From a bacterium (GTDB lineage: Bacteria > Bdellovibrionota_C > UBA2361 > RFPC01), in NCBI GenBank assembly GCA_030431715.1, contig JAUIIO010000012.1, positions 56,927 to 120,926 of the forward strand: DNA of 64,000 nucleotides, given 5' to 3'. This document shows, piece by piece, positions 1-8,886 of the stretch (positions are counted from its first letter, which is position 1; each line of letters opens with the position of its first letter). Below the pieces are notes generated by a model. It saw only the letters and a program-made list of their open reading frames with translations, had not been told where the DNA came from and searched no databases. Position numbers and translations under genes: made by a program.

Positions 1-327
1 GTTATTGGTGAAGGTTAAACAACATATTCTAGGCGGCTGTACACGATGTACCGTAATTTTATTGATAACATCAGAAATTACTGTTTTTGTTTTTCCAGTG
101 CCCGGCCCAGCTGTAACCTTCTTTGGCCCATATACAATATCCACCACTTGTTGTTGTTCAGGGTTGAGTTTGGTTGATTCATTCCTCTCTCTCACCGCAT
201 CGAGTGATTTCTGCGGATAGTGATTGCGCCTAACAATATCAGGATCAAATCCAAAATCGCCTTGTACCTCCGTACGTGGTTGATGAGTGGCATTTGAGGC
301 ACTGTTTAAAGGAGTATTTTCCAGCAT
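1..327 (-). CDS. UvrD/Rep-like superfamily 1 DNA helicase, N-terminal part (cut by window edge)
   Basis: The reverse strand reads open from an ATG at 327 to base 1, giving 109 residues with no stop, so the gene continues outside the window. About 55 residues in is a Q motif (LNPEQQQVV), then a Walker A loop AGPGTGKTKT, and the last visible residues CLTFTNN match motif Ia of UvrD/Rep/PcrA helicases. These enzymes unwind DNA 3' to 5' with ATP. The 50 or so residues before the Q motif are more than a typical UvrD has, so a less common family member is possible. The gene diverges from the YugP-type gene at 466. The helicase family is firm; the exact member cannot be told from this fragment. Confidence 0.85.
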   Translation of the reverse strand, partial: MLENTPLNSASNATHQPRTEVQGDFGFDPDIVRRNHYPQKSLDAVRERNESTKLNPEQQQVVDIVYGPKKVTAGPGTGKTKTVISDVINKITVHRVQPPRICCLTFTNN

Positions 328-408
328 AACCCCCTAAATGTAACAGGGTTCTAGCCTCTAATAAAGTTCACATACTACTGTAAAACATGGCTTTTTTAGT
401 CTGTGAGA

Positions 409-437
409 TTGAATATTGAGGGATGGATGACTATCTA
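409..437 (+). promoter_or_regulatory. possible sigma-70 type promoter of the YugP-type gene
   Basis: TTGAAT (409-414) and TATCTA (432-437) are 17 bp apart, 28 bp before the ATG at 466. A short perfect palindrome (CTATC TAA GATAG, 431-443) overlaps the -10 box. The rest of the 328-465 gap shows nothing else. Confidence 0.35.
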
Positions 438-465
438 AGATAGAGATAGAAATGGAGTGTAATAT

Positions 466-1149
466 ATGTTTTTTGACCCAAAGTACTTCTTATTCGTTGG
501 ACCAGCCATTCTGCTCGCCATATGGGCGCAGATGAAGGTTAAGGGCGCATATCATAGTGCCAGTAAGTACCAGCCACGTTCAGGGCTCTCAGGCCGTGAG
601 GTGGCGTATAAGATACTTTCAATATTCGGTATGCAGGATAAGGTCACGATTGAGCCGGTGAAGGGCTTTATGGGAGACCACTATGACCCACGCTCAAAGA
701 CTTTGAGATTAAGCCCTGATGTCTATAACGGTCGATCGCTTGCCGCTCTAGGGATAGCTGCTCACGAGGTGGGCCACGCCATTCAGGATGCAAGCTCTTA
801 CGCGCCACTTACGCTAAGAAATGCTGTAGTGCCACTGGCCTCATTTGGTAGTAGTGCTTCGTGGTTTCTTATCTTTGGTGGGTTCCTTCTTCAAAGCTTG
901 GGCCTAATAACTCTAGGTATTGTTGCGTTTTCTCTGACTGTAATTTTTCAGCTCATTAACCTCCCGGTAGAATACGACGCAAGTTCAAGGGCGATGCTAG
1001 TCCTGACTGAAGAGGGGTATATTACTCAGGAAGAAGCTCCAGTAGTTAAGAATGTGCTTAGCGCTGCGGCCCTGACATACGTTGCGGCTACGGTGTCTTC
1101 GGTATTGACCCTTTTATACTACCTTTCATTTCTTGGAAACAGGGACTAG
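466..1149 (+). CDS. YugP-family zinc-dependent membrane protease
   Basis: The 227-residue protein fits the family defined by Bacillus YugP. It has an N-terminal membrane segment (about residues 6-22), a zinc site HEVGH at 100-104, two hydrophobic segments at about 131-163, and a conserved LPVEYDAS stretch whose E169 is the likely third zinc ligand. Family length is about 225 residues, so it looks complete. GGAG lies about 9 bases before the ATG. Substrates of this family are poorly known. It stands alone on the plus strand and diverges from the helicase gene, so its neighbours say little about its role. The family call is firm. Confidence 0.9.
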   Translation: MFFDPKYFLFVGPAILLAIWAQMKVKGAYHSASKYQPRSGLSGREVAYKILSIFGMQDKVTIEPVKGFMGDHYDPRSKTLRLSPDVYNGRSLAALGIAAHEVGHAIQDASSYAPLTLRNAVVPLASFGSSASWFLIFGGFLLQSLGLITLGIVAFSLTVIFQLINLPVEYDASSRAMLVLTEEGYITQEEAPVVKNVLSAAALTYVAATVSSVLTLLYYLSFLGNRD

Positions 1150-1176
1150 CGCAGTGTAAGTATTAGATCCTCATAT

Positions 1177-1315
1177 CCCCTCTGTGTTCTCTGTGTTCTC
1201 TGTGTTCTCTGTGAGCTCTGTGTTTTTTTGTTTTCTATGGCACTATCGCTAATATAGCGTGGCCAATTTTTTACTAAACACAGAGTTCACAGAGACGCTT
1301 CGCTTCACAGAGGGG
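1177..1315. repeat. 9-bp tandem repeat with inverted partner (TCTGTGTTC units)
   Basis: Bases 1181-1225 hold five head-to-tail copies of a 9-bp unit close to TCTGTGTTC. At 1276-1315 the complementary sequence (ACACAGAG / TTCACAGAG units) returns, so the block can fold into a long imperfect hairpin. A small perfect hairpin (CGCTA ATA TAGCG, 1247-1259) sits between the arms. The block fills most of the 258-bp gap between two plus-strand genes. No ORF or transposase is associated with it. It may act as a transcript end structure or be a dispersed intergenic repeat. Confidence 0.75.
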
Positions 1316-1407
1316 GAGGGTAGGAGCAGGAGTATGTAGCTAATTTTTGATCACAAATTATGACGAGATGATAGCAACTTTTTCTATCTATTATCGAACA
1401 GTGAGGT

Positions 1408-1776
1408 ATGAATACTCATACTTCCTCCTATTTCATATTAAGTATTTTTCTTCTGCTGCTTTCTTATGTGGATACGGTGACGCTTCCGACAACCTCCCCT
1501 TCTCTGCCGACGGATATACATGACTTTCAATCTCGATATGCTCTCGGACTGCCCCTCTCGTATCAGGAGATGGACCTCATAGATCTAGAGTCTATTGATG
1601 GCATAGGAAAAGAAACGGCGTGGTACCTGTATATGTATCAGCTTGAGGTGCTCAATGCCTCATGTGAATTCGCGGAAGATGAACGGTGGCGCGGATTTCA
1701 AATTATTCCGGGGATCGGTCGTAAGAGTGCGCAAAAAATTTCAGAAAAAATCTCACTACAAAACTATGATTGTTGA
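1408..1776 (+). CDS. small exported helix-hairpin-helix protein (ComEA-like)
   Basis: The 122-residue protein begins with a hydrophobic stretch (about residues 7-22) that is a signal peptide or anchor. Two helix-hairpin-helix motifs follow, one centred on ESIDGIGKETA (about 67-77) and one on IIPGIGRKSAQ (about 99-109). Paired HhH units of this kind bind DNA without sequence specificity, as in ComEA and the extracellular DNA-binding proteins of competence. Its 3' end overlaps tsaE tail to tail by 13 bp. A role in DNA uptake is only an inference, because no other competence gene is nearby. Confidence 0.65.
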   Translation: MNTHTSSYFILSIFLLLLSYVDTVTLPTTSPSLPTDIHDFQSRYALGLPLSYQEMDLIDLESIDGIGKETAWYLYMYQLEVLNASCEFAEDERWRGFQIIPGIGRKSAQKISEKISLQNYDC

Positions 1777-2195
1777 CGAGAAGTAAGCTCTATCTTTCGC
1801 TCACTCATGGTCTCAATCGAAAATTGAAGCTCAAGATCAGAATACTTCGAAAGTGCAGGTATTCTCTGTGCCCATTCTATGAGAGTGCAGTAATATTCCT
1901 CGCACTGAAGAATGTCAGAGAGATAGTCAGAGTCTCCGTCCTGAAAGCGATAAAGATCGATATGTCTGACTTGCTTGCCATCTGAAAGCTCGTAGATATG
2001 CTCTACGTTATATGTTGGAGAGGTTACAGCTTCTCTATATCCAAGTTCCTTAAGGAGCAACTTACTAAAAGTTGTTTTTCCAGCTCCAAGGTCACCGTTT
2101 AAGCAGACAATGCTCCCTCGTGTTATGTGAGGTAGCACGGTATCGCGTATAAATGTGGGAAGTGCTTTTTCTGATACTATAGTAGAACTACTCAC
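1764..2195 (-). CDS. tsaE: tRNA threonylcarbamoyladenosine biosynthesis ATPase TsaE
   Basis: TsaE is the ATPase that works with TsaB and TsaD to make t6A37 on ANN-decoding tRNAs. The 143-residue product has the P-loop GDLGAGKTT at 34-42, the family SPTY motif at 59-62, HIDLYR and LIEWAQR. Length is normal for the family. It is the last gene of the run ftsH-cdaA-cdaR-glmM-nnr-tsaE and overlaps nnr by 8 bp; the nnr-tsaE pairing is common in bacteria. tsaB is also in this window at 52.9 kb; tsaD is not. Confidence 0.95.
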   Translation of the reverse strand: MSSSTIVSEKALPTFIRDTVLPHITRGSIVCLNGDLGAGKTTFSKLLLKELGYREAVTSPTYNVEHIYELSDGKQVRHIDLYRFQDGDSDYLSDILQCEEYYCTLIEWAQRIPALSKYSDLELQFSIETMSERKIELTSRQQS

Positions 2196-3744
2196 TGGCA
2201 GCCTCCCTGATAGAACGAAGAGCTTTAGGGATATAGCGAGCTATGTCAGTAGCCACGAGCGTATCTCCGAGTTCAGCTACGGCAATGTCCCCCGCAAGAC
2301 CGTGCACATACACTCCAACAGCAAGAGCATCAGATGGGGAAAGGCCCTGCGCCATAAGTGATGTGATGAGTCCTGAAAGCACATCGCCGCTACCGGCTGT
2401 GGCCATTGCAGAATTTCCGGTTGGATTAATAAACCGGAACTCTTTTGTTGCAACAATGCTCCCTGCGCCCTTAAGAAGTACAGGACATCCAAATTTCCCC
2501 TCTAGCCGCTTTGCAGCATCGAAGCGATCGTCGGCTATATCACTACTAGAACACTGAAGTAAGCGTGCAGCCTCACCGGGGTGTGGGGTTAATACGCAGT
2601 GCTCAGCGGAGAGATTTGTAAGTAGTTCAGGGAATAGTGAGTCTGCATCAAGTGTCAGTTTTAGAGAGCTCTTCTGTATGGACTCTAACAGCTTCTTCAC
2701 GAAGGCTTTTGTACTGTTATCTCGACCCAAGCCAGGACCAAGAGTAATGGCTGTCGCAGTATTAAATAGAGGAAGTATTTGCTCGAGGCTTTCAGAATCA
2801 AAGTATCCATCTTTACAATGTATAAACTTCCACATCACCTCAGGAAGCTCAGAAAGGTGCGCGCTGAGCTCTGTAGGAGTTACTACTGTTACCTTTCCAC
2901 ATCCCCCGTAAAGTGCGGCTCTGGCTGCAAGTACGGGAGCTCCCGGCATGTCTCTGGAGCCGCCAATTATGAGTACATGACCAAAGTCCCCCTTATGTCC
3001 GCCGGGAGCGCGTGCTGGAAGCTTTGAATTGATGTATTTAGAGCTGGGGCTTGTAAATTCACTCATCTCAGATGGCACAATGCCAATCGGTATGGTTACA
3101 ACTTCGCCACATACATTTATGGCTGGTGCCTGAGTAAGTCCTCGTTTCTTAAATTCAATGGTCAGGGTGCGGTCAGCCACAAGCGTACCGTCGTAAACTT
3201 CGCCTGTTGTTGGATCTACTCCTGTTGGTACATCTATAGCAATAATCTTGTCCTTTGAATTGCTCACTGACTTTACAAAAGATAGCAGGTCGTAGACATT
3301 CTTGCGCAAAGCGCCTTTCTGGCCTGTACCAAGGAGAGCGTCGAGGATAACGAGTGGTTCATCTTTCGTCCTGAGATTCGTATCCCGGAGATTGTTGGAG
3401 TCAAGTATTCGACCTCCAAGAGTTTCGAAGCGTTCTCTATTGATCTTTTGATCGGTTGAGGGCGAATTTGTAGCTAGTTCAACTACTAATACAGCCTTCT
3501 CTTTCTCTTTTAGCTTTCGCGCGATAACAAAGCCATCACCACCGTTATTGCCCGGTCCGCAAAGGATAAGATACTGAGATTCAGAATACGTTCTTAGGAG
3601 ATAGTCAGCGCAGCCTGTACCAGCTGTTTCCATGAGAGATAAGCTGGTTATGCCCTGAGTCTCGATCGTGTACCGATCGTATCCAGTCATCTCTTCGCCG
3701 CTTGGGAGCAGCTCAAACAGTTCCGATCTCTTTTTCAATGACAT
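2188..3744 (-). CDS. nnr: bifunctional NAD(P)H-hydrate epimerase / ADP-dependent dehydratase
   Basis: This enzyme repairs hydrated NAD(P)H: the N-terminal YjeF_N domain epimerises the S and R hydrates and the C-terminal carbohydrate-kinase-like domain removes water. The N-terminal half carries CGPGNNGGDG (62-71). The C-terminal half has LGPGLGR, TPHPGEAARLL and GSGDVLSG, the nucleotide-binding signatures of the dehydratase. At 518 residues it is a full fusion. The start overlaps the glmM 3' end by 32 bp; starting further in would cut into the expected LLPSGEEM segment, so the start is kept. It shares the operon with glmM and tsaE. Confidence 0.95.
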   Translation of the reverse strand: MSLKKRSELFELLPSGEEMTGYDRYTIETQGITSLSLMETAGTGCADYLLRTYSESQYLILCGPGNNGGDGFVIARKLKEKEKAVLVVELATNSPSTDQKINRERFETLGGRILDSNNLRDTNLRTKDEPLVILDALLGTGQKGALRKNVYDLLSFVKSVSNSKDKIIAIDVPTGVDPTTGEVYDGTLVADRTLTIEFKKRGLTQAPAINVCGEVVTIPIGIVPSEMSEFTSPSSKYINSKLPARAPGGHKGDFGHVLIIGGSRDMPGAPVLAARAALYGGCGKVTVVTPTELSAHLSELPEVMWKFIHCKDGYFDSESLEQILPLFNTATAITLGPGLGRDNSTKAFVKKLLESIQKSSLKLTLDADSLFPELLTNLSAEHCVLTPHPGEAARLLQCSSSDIADDRFDAAKRLEGKFGCPVLLKGAGSIVATKEFRFINPTGNSAMATAGSGDVLSGLITSLMAQGLSPSDALAVGVYVHGLAGDIAVAELGDTLVATDIARYIPKALRSIREAASE

Positions 3745-5077
3745 CTGCTACCTGGGTGGCATATTTTTCACATAGATCGTCATCAATGCACTCAACCATA
3801 ACTCGTGCTTTATTCTCTGTACCGGAATATCTCACAAGTATTCTCCCGTTATCTTTGAGCTCACCTTCGATGTTTGTGATTTTCTCAGTGACTTCAGGGA
3901 GAGTTGAAAGTTCAGGTTTGTGTCGCACGTCGATATTGATAAGCTTTTGAGGAAATCGAATAAAGTCGGCGCTTAGCTCTGAAAGGCTCTTTTTTGTTGC
4001 TTGCATAACCTCAAGTATTTTAAGAGCGGTGAGAGTGCCATCGCCGGTATCGGAAACGTCTGTGAATATAGTATGCCCTGATTGTTCTCCTCCTAGGCTT
4101 GCTCCCTGCTCCTTCATGAGACCGAGTACATAACGATCTCCAACTTGAGATCTGAATACTTTTATATCGTGTTTTTCTAAGGTTTTTTCGAGGCCAAGGT
4201 TTGACATCACGGTAGCAACAACAACATTGTTCGCCAGTGTGCCCTTCTCTTTCATATATGTTGCGCAAATCGCAAGTACAATATCGCCATCAAGCACGTT
4301 CCCCTTCTCATCAACAAAAATAGCACGGTCTGCATCGCCATCGAGGGCTATACCGATATCGAGGTTTTGCTCGAGAACAAGCTTTCTTACAACCTCTGGA
4401 TAAAGGCTACCAAAACCAGCATTGATATTTCGTCCACTCGGGCTTGCGCCACGAGTAACCACTTCAGCCCCAAGTTCCGTACAGGTTTGAGGGGCTAGGT
4501 GGTAAGCGGCTCCGTTGGCACAGTCAAATCCTATGCGTACTCCTTCAAGCGTAATGTTTCGTGGGAAGTTTTCCTTGAGAAATACGGTGTATCTCCCCAG
4601 AGCGTCATCAATCCTTGTAGCCTTACCGATATTTGTTGGCGCGGCCTCAAGCCCATCGAGTTTTCCGGGCGCAAGAAGTGACTCTATTTCGAGCTCCTCT
4701 TCATCCGGGAGTTTTTTCCCATCTGCGGCGAAGATCTTTATGCCGTTATCCTCATATGGATTATGAGAAGCCGAGATCATAATCCCAGCATCGGCACGCA
4801 TGCTTTTCGTCAGGTAAGCGATTCCTGGTGTTGGTAGAGGCCCTACGAGAAGCACGTCAGCTCCCATAGAGGTGATACCAGAGGCAAGCGCCGTTTCAAT
4901 CATATAACCAGATAGACGGGTATCTTTTCCAATCAGAATCTTATGCTGACCTTTTTGCTTGAGGAATACATGAGCAATCGCTTTTCCAAGTAACACCAGC
5001 GTTACAGGATCAAGAGGATGAATTCCTGCTACGCCGCGAATACCATCGGTACCAAAATATTTTCTACGATCTTCCAT
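3713..5077 (-). CDS. glmM: phosphoglucosamine mutase GlmM
   Basis: GlmM converts glucosamine-6-phosphate to glucosamine-1-phosphate on the way to UDP-GlcNAc for peptidoglycan and surface polysaccharide. The phosphoserine loop SASHNP contains the catalytic serine at about 104, and the metal loop DGDADR lies at 246-251. The C-terminal RYSGTE phosphate-binding loop is present. Length of 454 residues is typical. It directly follows cdaA and cdaR, the conserved order in which GlmM is also known to interact with and restrain the CdaA diadenylate cyclase. The link in this organism is inferred from gene order. Confidence 0.97.
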   Translation of the reverse strand: MEDRRKYFGTDGIRGVAGIHPLDPVTLVLLGKAIAHVFLKQKGQHKILIGKDTRLSGYMIETALASGITSMGADVLLVGPLPTPGIAYLTKSMRADAGIMISASHNPYEDNGIKIFAADGKKLPDEEELEIESLLAPGKLDGLEAAPTNIGKATRIDDALGRYTVFLKENFPRNITLEGVRIGFDCANGAAYHLAPQTCTELGAEVVTRGASPSGRNINAGFGSLYPEVVRKLVLEQNLDIGIALDGDADRAIFVDEKGNVLDGDIVLAICATYMKEKGTLANNVVVATVMSNLGLEKTLEKHDIKVFRSQVGDRYVLGLMKEQGASLGGEQSGHTIFTDVSDTGDGTLTALKILEVMQATKKSLSELSADFIRFPQKLINIDVRHKPELSTLPEVTEKITNIEGELKDNGRILVRYSGTENKARVMVECIDDDLCEKYATQVADVIEKEIGTV

Positions 5078-5091
5078 ATTATTACCACCTA

Positions 5092-5988
5092 CTACAGATT
5101 ACGTTTTTTTAAGGTTACTTTTGAAGGCTTAATTGAGACAATTTTGGCTTGATTTCCAGTATCTATTTGTACGAGTCGCGGACCTGCTGCGCTTGATTCC
5201 GTGATATCTATAAAAGGCACAACATTATCCGCACTAAAATTTTTGAGAATATGCAATGGACCTGTTACCTGAACAGTGACCTTTGTGGGAGCAACAAGAT
5301 ATTGTTCACTGAGCTCTCCTCTAATTTGTACTGGAACGTCCTTAAAGGTACGCTCTGTCTGTTGCTGCTTCACTTTTACTGAAAGAGTAATTTTATCTGT
5401 CTTAGACTTAACAAATCTCCCTTGGAGTCGTAGTGGAAGGACTTTTTCCGTATCTCCATGAAGGGTTCTTAAATCAAGAGGAGCTGTTTCAACTGTTTTA
5501 AGGCCCGAAAGCTCTGTAGATGCTCCATTAAGAACAACCTCTGATGGCGTAAGAGAGATCTTATCAATCGAGAATCCTTCCCCCGGATCTCCGATCCTTG
5601 GTACTACAACTTGAACACGCTTCTCGACAAGATCGTCTAGGATATATTCAATTTCGGAAGGCTCAATGTTGAGAACTTCAACTCCTTTTGGGAGGTCGAT
5701 GGCATTTTCCTGAAGAGTTACGAGGTATCTATTGCCAATCTCCTCAGGGACGTGAACGAGAAATGACGGCGGGGATTGTGCAATCTCTGAGAGGAGGTGC
5801 GACGGAGCCCTTAACGTAATACGTGCTTGGCTTACGTTTGGAAGAAGTACAACTTTATGAACTGGGATATTTCTTAGCTCCACAGGAACGACGAGCGTGA
5901 TGAGGCCAGTGTTCGTTTGGCTATGCACAAAGTACGATATGAGAATTGCGATAAGAATTGACCAGATCTTTAGACTGAGATTTTTCAT
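5092..5988 (-). CDS. cdaR: YbbR-domain protein CdaR, likely regulator of CdaA
   Basis: A 298-residue protein with one N-terminal membrane anchor (about 5-23) and a long beta-rich extracytoplasmic region built from repeated YbbR domains. In Firmicutes CdaR binds CdaA and tunes c-di-AMP output. Its start overlaps the cdaA stop (ATGA, 4 bp) and glmM follows 14 bp downstream, so the three are almost certainly co-transcribed. The YbbR repeats are weakly conserved in sequence; the call rests on the anchor, the repeat pattern (PVQIRG, VTVQVTGP) and position. Confidence 0.85.
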   Translation of the reverse strand: MKNLSLKIWSILIAILISYFVHSQTNTGLITLVVPVELRNIPVHKVVLLPNVSQARITLRAPSHLLSEIAQSPPSFLVHVPEEIGNRYLVTLQENAIDLPKGVEVLNIEPSEIEYILDDLVEKRVQVVVPRIGDPGEGFSIDKISLTPSEVVLNGASTELSGLKTVETAPLDLRTLHGDTEKVLPLRLQGRFVKSKTDKITLSVKVKQQQTERTFKDVPVQIRGELSEQYLVAPTKVTVQVTGPLHILKNFSADNVVPFIDITESSAAGPRLVQIDTGNQAKIVSIKPSKVTLKKRNL

Positions 5989-6812
5989 GAGGACGTATCC
6001 CCCCCGCTTGGTTTCGATTTCGTGGAGAGTAACCGGTGGAGTGCATCTCTGAGCATTGCTCCATCAAGGTTTCTTGTAATCCTCCCATCACGTACAAGTG
6101 ATATAGATCCCGTTTCCTCAGAAAGTACTATCGTTATACTATCACTCACTTCAGATATCCCAAGAGCTGCTCGGTGCCTTGTGCCTAAATTGGGGTCAAG
6201 ATCGGGATTGAAACTTAGTGGAAGAACAGCTCCAGCAGCACGCAAACGCTGACCTTCAATGATAACTGCACCATCATGAAGAGGCGATTCTTTGACAAAG
6301 ATACTATAAAGGAGCTTTCGATTAAGGTGAGCATCGAGCACGACGGCTTCCTCGATAAAGTCATCTAGCCCAACTTCTCTCTGAAATACTATTAAGCCGC
6401 CGAGCTTCTCTTCGGCCATACGCGAACAAACGAGCGTAACATCATCAATGGCTTTGTCGTAGACGGGCTTGCCCCCTCGACTAAACCACGGTTGAATACC
6501 AAATTTCGTTAGACCTCGACGTATCTCATCCTGAAAGACAATAACAACAACTAGTATGATAGAGCTTAAGAAATGTCCGAGTATCCAGCCAAGAGTAATG
6601 AGACCAAGTGGCCTAGCCAGAAAATAGAGAACGACGATTATCGTGAGCCCACTAAGCATGGGGGCCGCACGCGTACCCTTAATAATTAAGAGTCCACGGT
6701 ATATCAGATAAGATACAATCGTGATGTCAATTATGAGCCGGAGTGTATCCCAAGAGAAGAGGGACTCGGTGATTGCAAGATTGTCCCACAAAAAACCTAG
6801 GTACTCAGACAT
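5985..6812 (-). CDS. cdaA: membrane diadenylate cyclase CdaA (DisA_N domain)
   Basis: CdaA joins two ATP into cyclic di-AMP. The 275-residue protein has about three N-terminal membrane segments (roughly 24-95), then the DAC domain with the catalytic DGA at 180-182 and RHR at 212-214 in the expected TRHRAALG context. Both residue sets needed for catalysis are present, so it should be active. Length matches the CdaA/YbbP family. It lies 42 bp downstream of ftsH and overlaps cdaR. c-di-AMP receptors and phosphodiesterases are not visible in this window. Confidence 0.95.
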   Translation of the reverse strand: MSEYLGFLWDNLAITESLFSWDTLRLIIDITIVSYLIYRGLLIIKGTRAAPMLSGLTIIVVLYFLARPLGLITLGWILGHFLSSIILVVVIVFQDEIRRGLTKFGIQPWFSRGGKPVYDKAIDDVTLVCSRMAEEKLGGLIVFQREVGLDDFIEEAVVLDAHLNRKLLYSIFVKESPLHDGAVIIEGQRLRAAGAVLPLSFNPDLDPNLGTRHRAALGISEVSDSITIVLSEETGSISLVRDGRITRNLDGAMLRDALHRLLSTKSKPSGGDTSS

Positions 6813-6854
6813 CTAATAACTCACACAGTATTTGTGCATAAAAGCACTCTTCGA

Positions 6855-8777
6855 TTACGCAACCGTACTTGTTGTACCCGGTTCTGGCTTATCCTCTTCC
6901 TCATCTTCCTGCTTTTTGTCCTGCTTGGAGTCAGCATCCTTCTTTTTAGAAAAAGAAACGGTCTTCTTTTCAGGCGGAAGCTCCTTTCCGTCAATAATAA
7001 GATTAATCTCCTCAGCATTGAGGGTTTCGCGCTCCATTACTGCTTTTGCGAGCGTGTGAAGCACATCCAGATTCTCCTTAATGATAGTTTGAGCAACCTT
7101 ATACCTATCATCTAGAATACTACGGACTTCCTCATCGATTTCTTCCTGTATCTTTTCACTAAAATCAGAAGCGCGACCTACTTCTTTTCCTAGAAAAACT
7201 TCACCTTCTCTTGATGCGTATTGTATGGGCCCCAGCTTTTCGCTCATTCCCCATTCACGCACCATACGACGAGCAATTTCCGTTGCCCTTTCAATGTCTG
7301 AAGAGGCACCAGTGTTCATCTCATTAAATACTTCGAGTTCGGCTACGCGCCCACCAAAAAATACGGCAAGTTGATCTAACCAATAAGATCTCGAATACGT
7401 ATGCTTATCATCCTCAGGCAGCTGCTGCATAAGGCCAAGTGCCATGCCTCGTGGTACGATCGTTAACTTATGAACTGGATCTGCGTTCTTCAGTTTCTTT
7501 GCCACAAGCGCATGTCCGGCCTCGTGATACGCCGTAGTTTCCTTTTCCTTGTCGCTCAGGATCATAGAGCGTCTCTCAGCTCCCATCATGACTTTGTCTT
7601 TAGCGTATTCAAAGTCCTCCATGTCAACGATATCTTTGTCCTGCCGGGCAGCCCAGAGAGCAGCCTCGTTAACAAGTATTTCTAACTCAGCACCAGAAAA
7701 GCCAGGTGAACCTCTGGCAATAACTTCAAGGTCAACAGAATCTGAAATTGGGACTTTCTTCGTATGAACCTCAAGGATTCCAAGTCTTCCCTGTACGTCA
7801 GGACGGTGAACAACTACCCTGCGGTCGAATCTGCCAGGACGCAGTAGCGCTGGGTCGAGAACATCCGGACGGTTCGTAGCAGCAATAAGAATTACCCCCT
7901 CATTACTTTCAAATCCGTCCATCTCAACAAGTAGCTGGTTGAGAGTCTGCTCTCTTTCGTCATGACCTCCACCAATTCCAGCTCCGCGGTGTCTTCCTAC
8001 TGCATCGATTTCATCAATAAAAATGATACATGGCGCGTTTTTCTTACCCTGTATGAAGAGATCTCTTACTCGCGAGGCCCCAACCCCGACAAACATTTCT
8101 ACAAAGTCTGAACCTGAAATGCTAAAGAACGGCACACCGGCTTCTCCGGCAATTGCCCTTGCAAGTAATGTTTTACCAGTTCCCGGAGGTCCAACAAGGA
8201 GTACCCCCTTCGGGATTCTCCCCCCGAGACGTGTAAACTTTTTAGGATCCTTAAGGAAGGCAATTATCTCTTCAACTTCTGACTGAGCTTCTTTAATACC
8301 TGCAACATCATCAAAGGTTACTTTACGCTGGTCCTCAGTAAGGAGTTTGGCCTTGGACTTACCGAAGCTCATCCCTTTACCAGCTCCGATCTGAACCTGA
8401 CGCATAAAAAAGAGCCAGAGCCCTATAATCAGGAGTATAGGAAGTGTATTGATGAGGAGCAGAAAGTACCAAGGTTGCTCGGCGGGCTCTTGGACAACTA
8501 TATCAACACCATTACTGCGTAAAGTCTCGATAAGCTTATCGTCACTTTCTGGCGTGATTGTCTTAAACTGATCTTCAATCCTGTCGCTGTATGTGCCGCG
8601 AATAGTGTTCCCTTCGATGGTAACTGACCGGACCCGATTTGCCTCAACTTCGTTTAAAAATTGTGAGTATGTGAGTTCTTCTGCCCGCTCGTTGTTCTTC
8701 TTTACAACACTCCAAAGAGTCATAAAGAGAACTATAAGTATCGCCCAAAATAATACGTTTCTGGAAAACTGCCCCAA
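6855..8777 (-). CDS. ftsH: ATP-dependent membrane zinc protease FtsH
   Basis: FtsH extracts and degrades membrane and unstable cytosolic proteins as a hexamer. Two membrane segments lie at about 7-24 and 104-125. The AAA domain has Walker A GPPGTGKT (196-203), Walker B ending DEID (255-258) and the RPGRFDR second region of homology. The zinc site is HEAGH (418-422). The last 30 residues are a charged Lys/Asp/Glu tail. The start codon is TTG, supported by AAGGA seven bases upstream; the next in-frame methionine lies inside the first membrane segment. A promoter-like pair is at 8814-8840. The gene follows tilS. Confidence 0.97.
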   Translation of the reverse strand: MGQFSRNVLFWAILIVLFMTLWSVVKKNNERAEELTYSQFLNEVEANRVRSVTIEGNTIRGTYSDRIEDQFKTITPESDDKLIETLRSNGVDIVVQEPAEQPWYFLLLINTLPILLIIGLWLFFMRQVQIGAGKGMSFGKSKAKLLTEDQRKVTFDDVAGIKEAQSEVEEIIAFLKDPKKFTRLGGRIPKGVLLVGPPGTGKTLLARAIAGEAGVPFFSISGSDFVEMFVGVGASRVRDLFIQGKKNAPCIIFIDEIDAVGRHRGAGIGGGHDEREQTLNQLLVEMDGFESNEGVILIAATNRPDVLDPALLRPGRFDRRVVVHRPDVQGRLGILEVHTKKVPISDSVDLEVIARGSPGFSGAELEILVNEAALWAARQDKDIVDMEDFEYAKDKVMMGAERRSMILSDKEKETTAYHEAGHALVAKKLKNADPVHKLTIVPRGMALGLMQQLPEDDKHTYSRSYWLDQLAVFFGGRVAELEVFNEMNTGASSDIERATEIARRMVREWGMSEKLGPIQYASREGEVFLGKEVGRASDFSEKIQEEIDEEVRSILDDRYKVAQTIIKENLDVLHTLAKAVMERETLNAEEINLIIDGKELPPEKKTVSFSKKKDADSKQDKKQEDEEEDKPEPGTTSTVA

Positions 8778-8813
8778 TGTTCTATCCTTTCTAATAAATG
8801 CTTCTAATGTCTA

Positions 8814-8840
8814 TTTATACTACGCATAAGTATTGCTCAA
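8814..8840 (-). promoter_or_regulatory. possible promoter of ftsH and the cdaA-cdaR-glmM-nnr-tsaE run
   Basis: On the minus strand TTGAGC (8840-8835) is followed after 15 bp by TATAAA (8819-8814); shifting two bases gives TAAATA at 17 bp spacing. It sits in the only sizeable gap (109 bp) between tilS and ftsH, about 37 bp before the TTG start. Confidence 0.4.
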
Positions 8841-8886
8841 TTACCAGTAACACACCAGACACAAACGCTTTTATGCTATTTTGATG

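Noticed and set aside
5..220. 71-codon plus-strand open frame at the window start
   Set aside because: The reverse strand codes for a clear helicase N-terminus over the same bases, and the plus-strand frame has no recognisable protein.
1177..1315. The 9-bp repeat block as a CRISPR array
   Set aside because: Units are only 9 bp with no spacers and no cas genes nearby.
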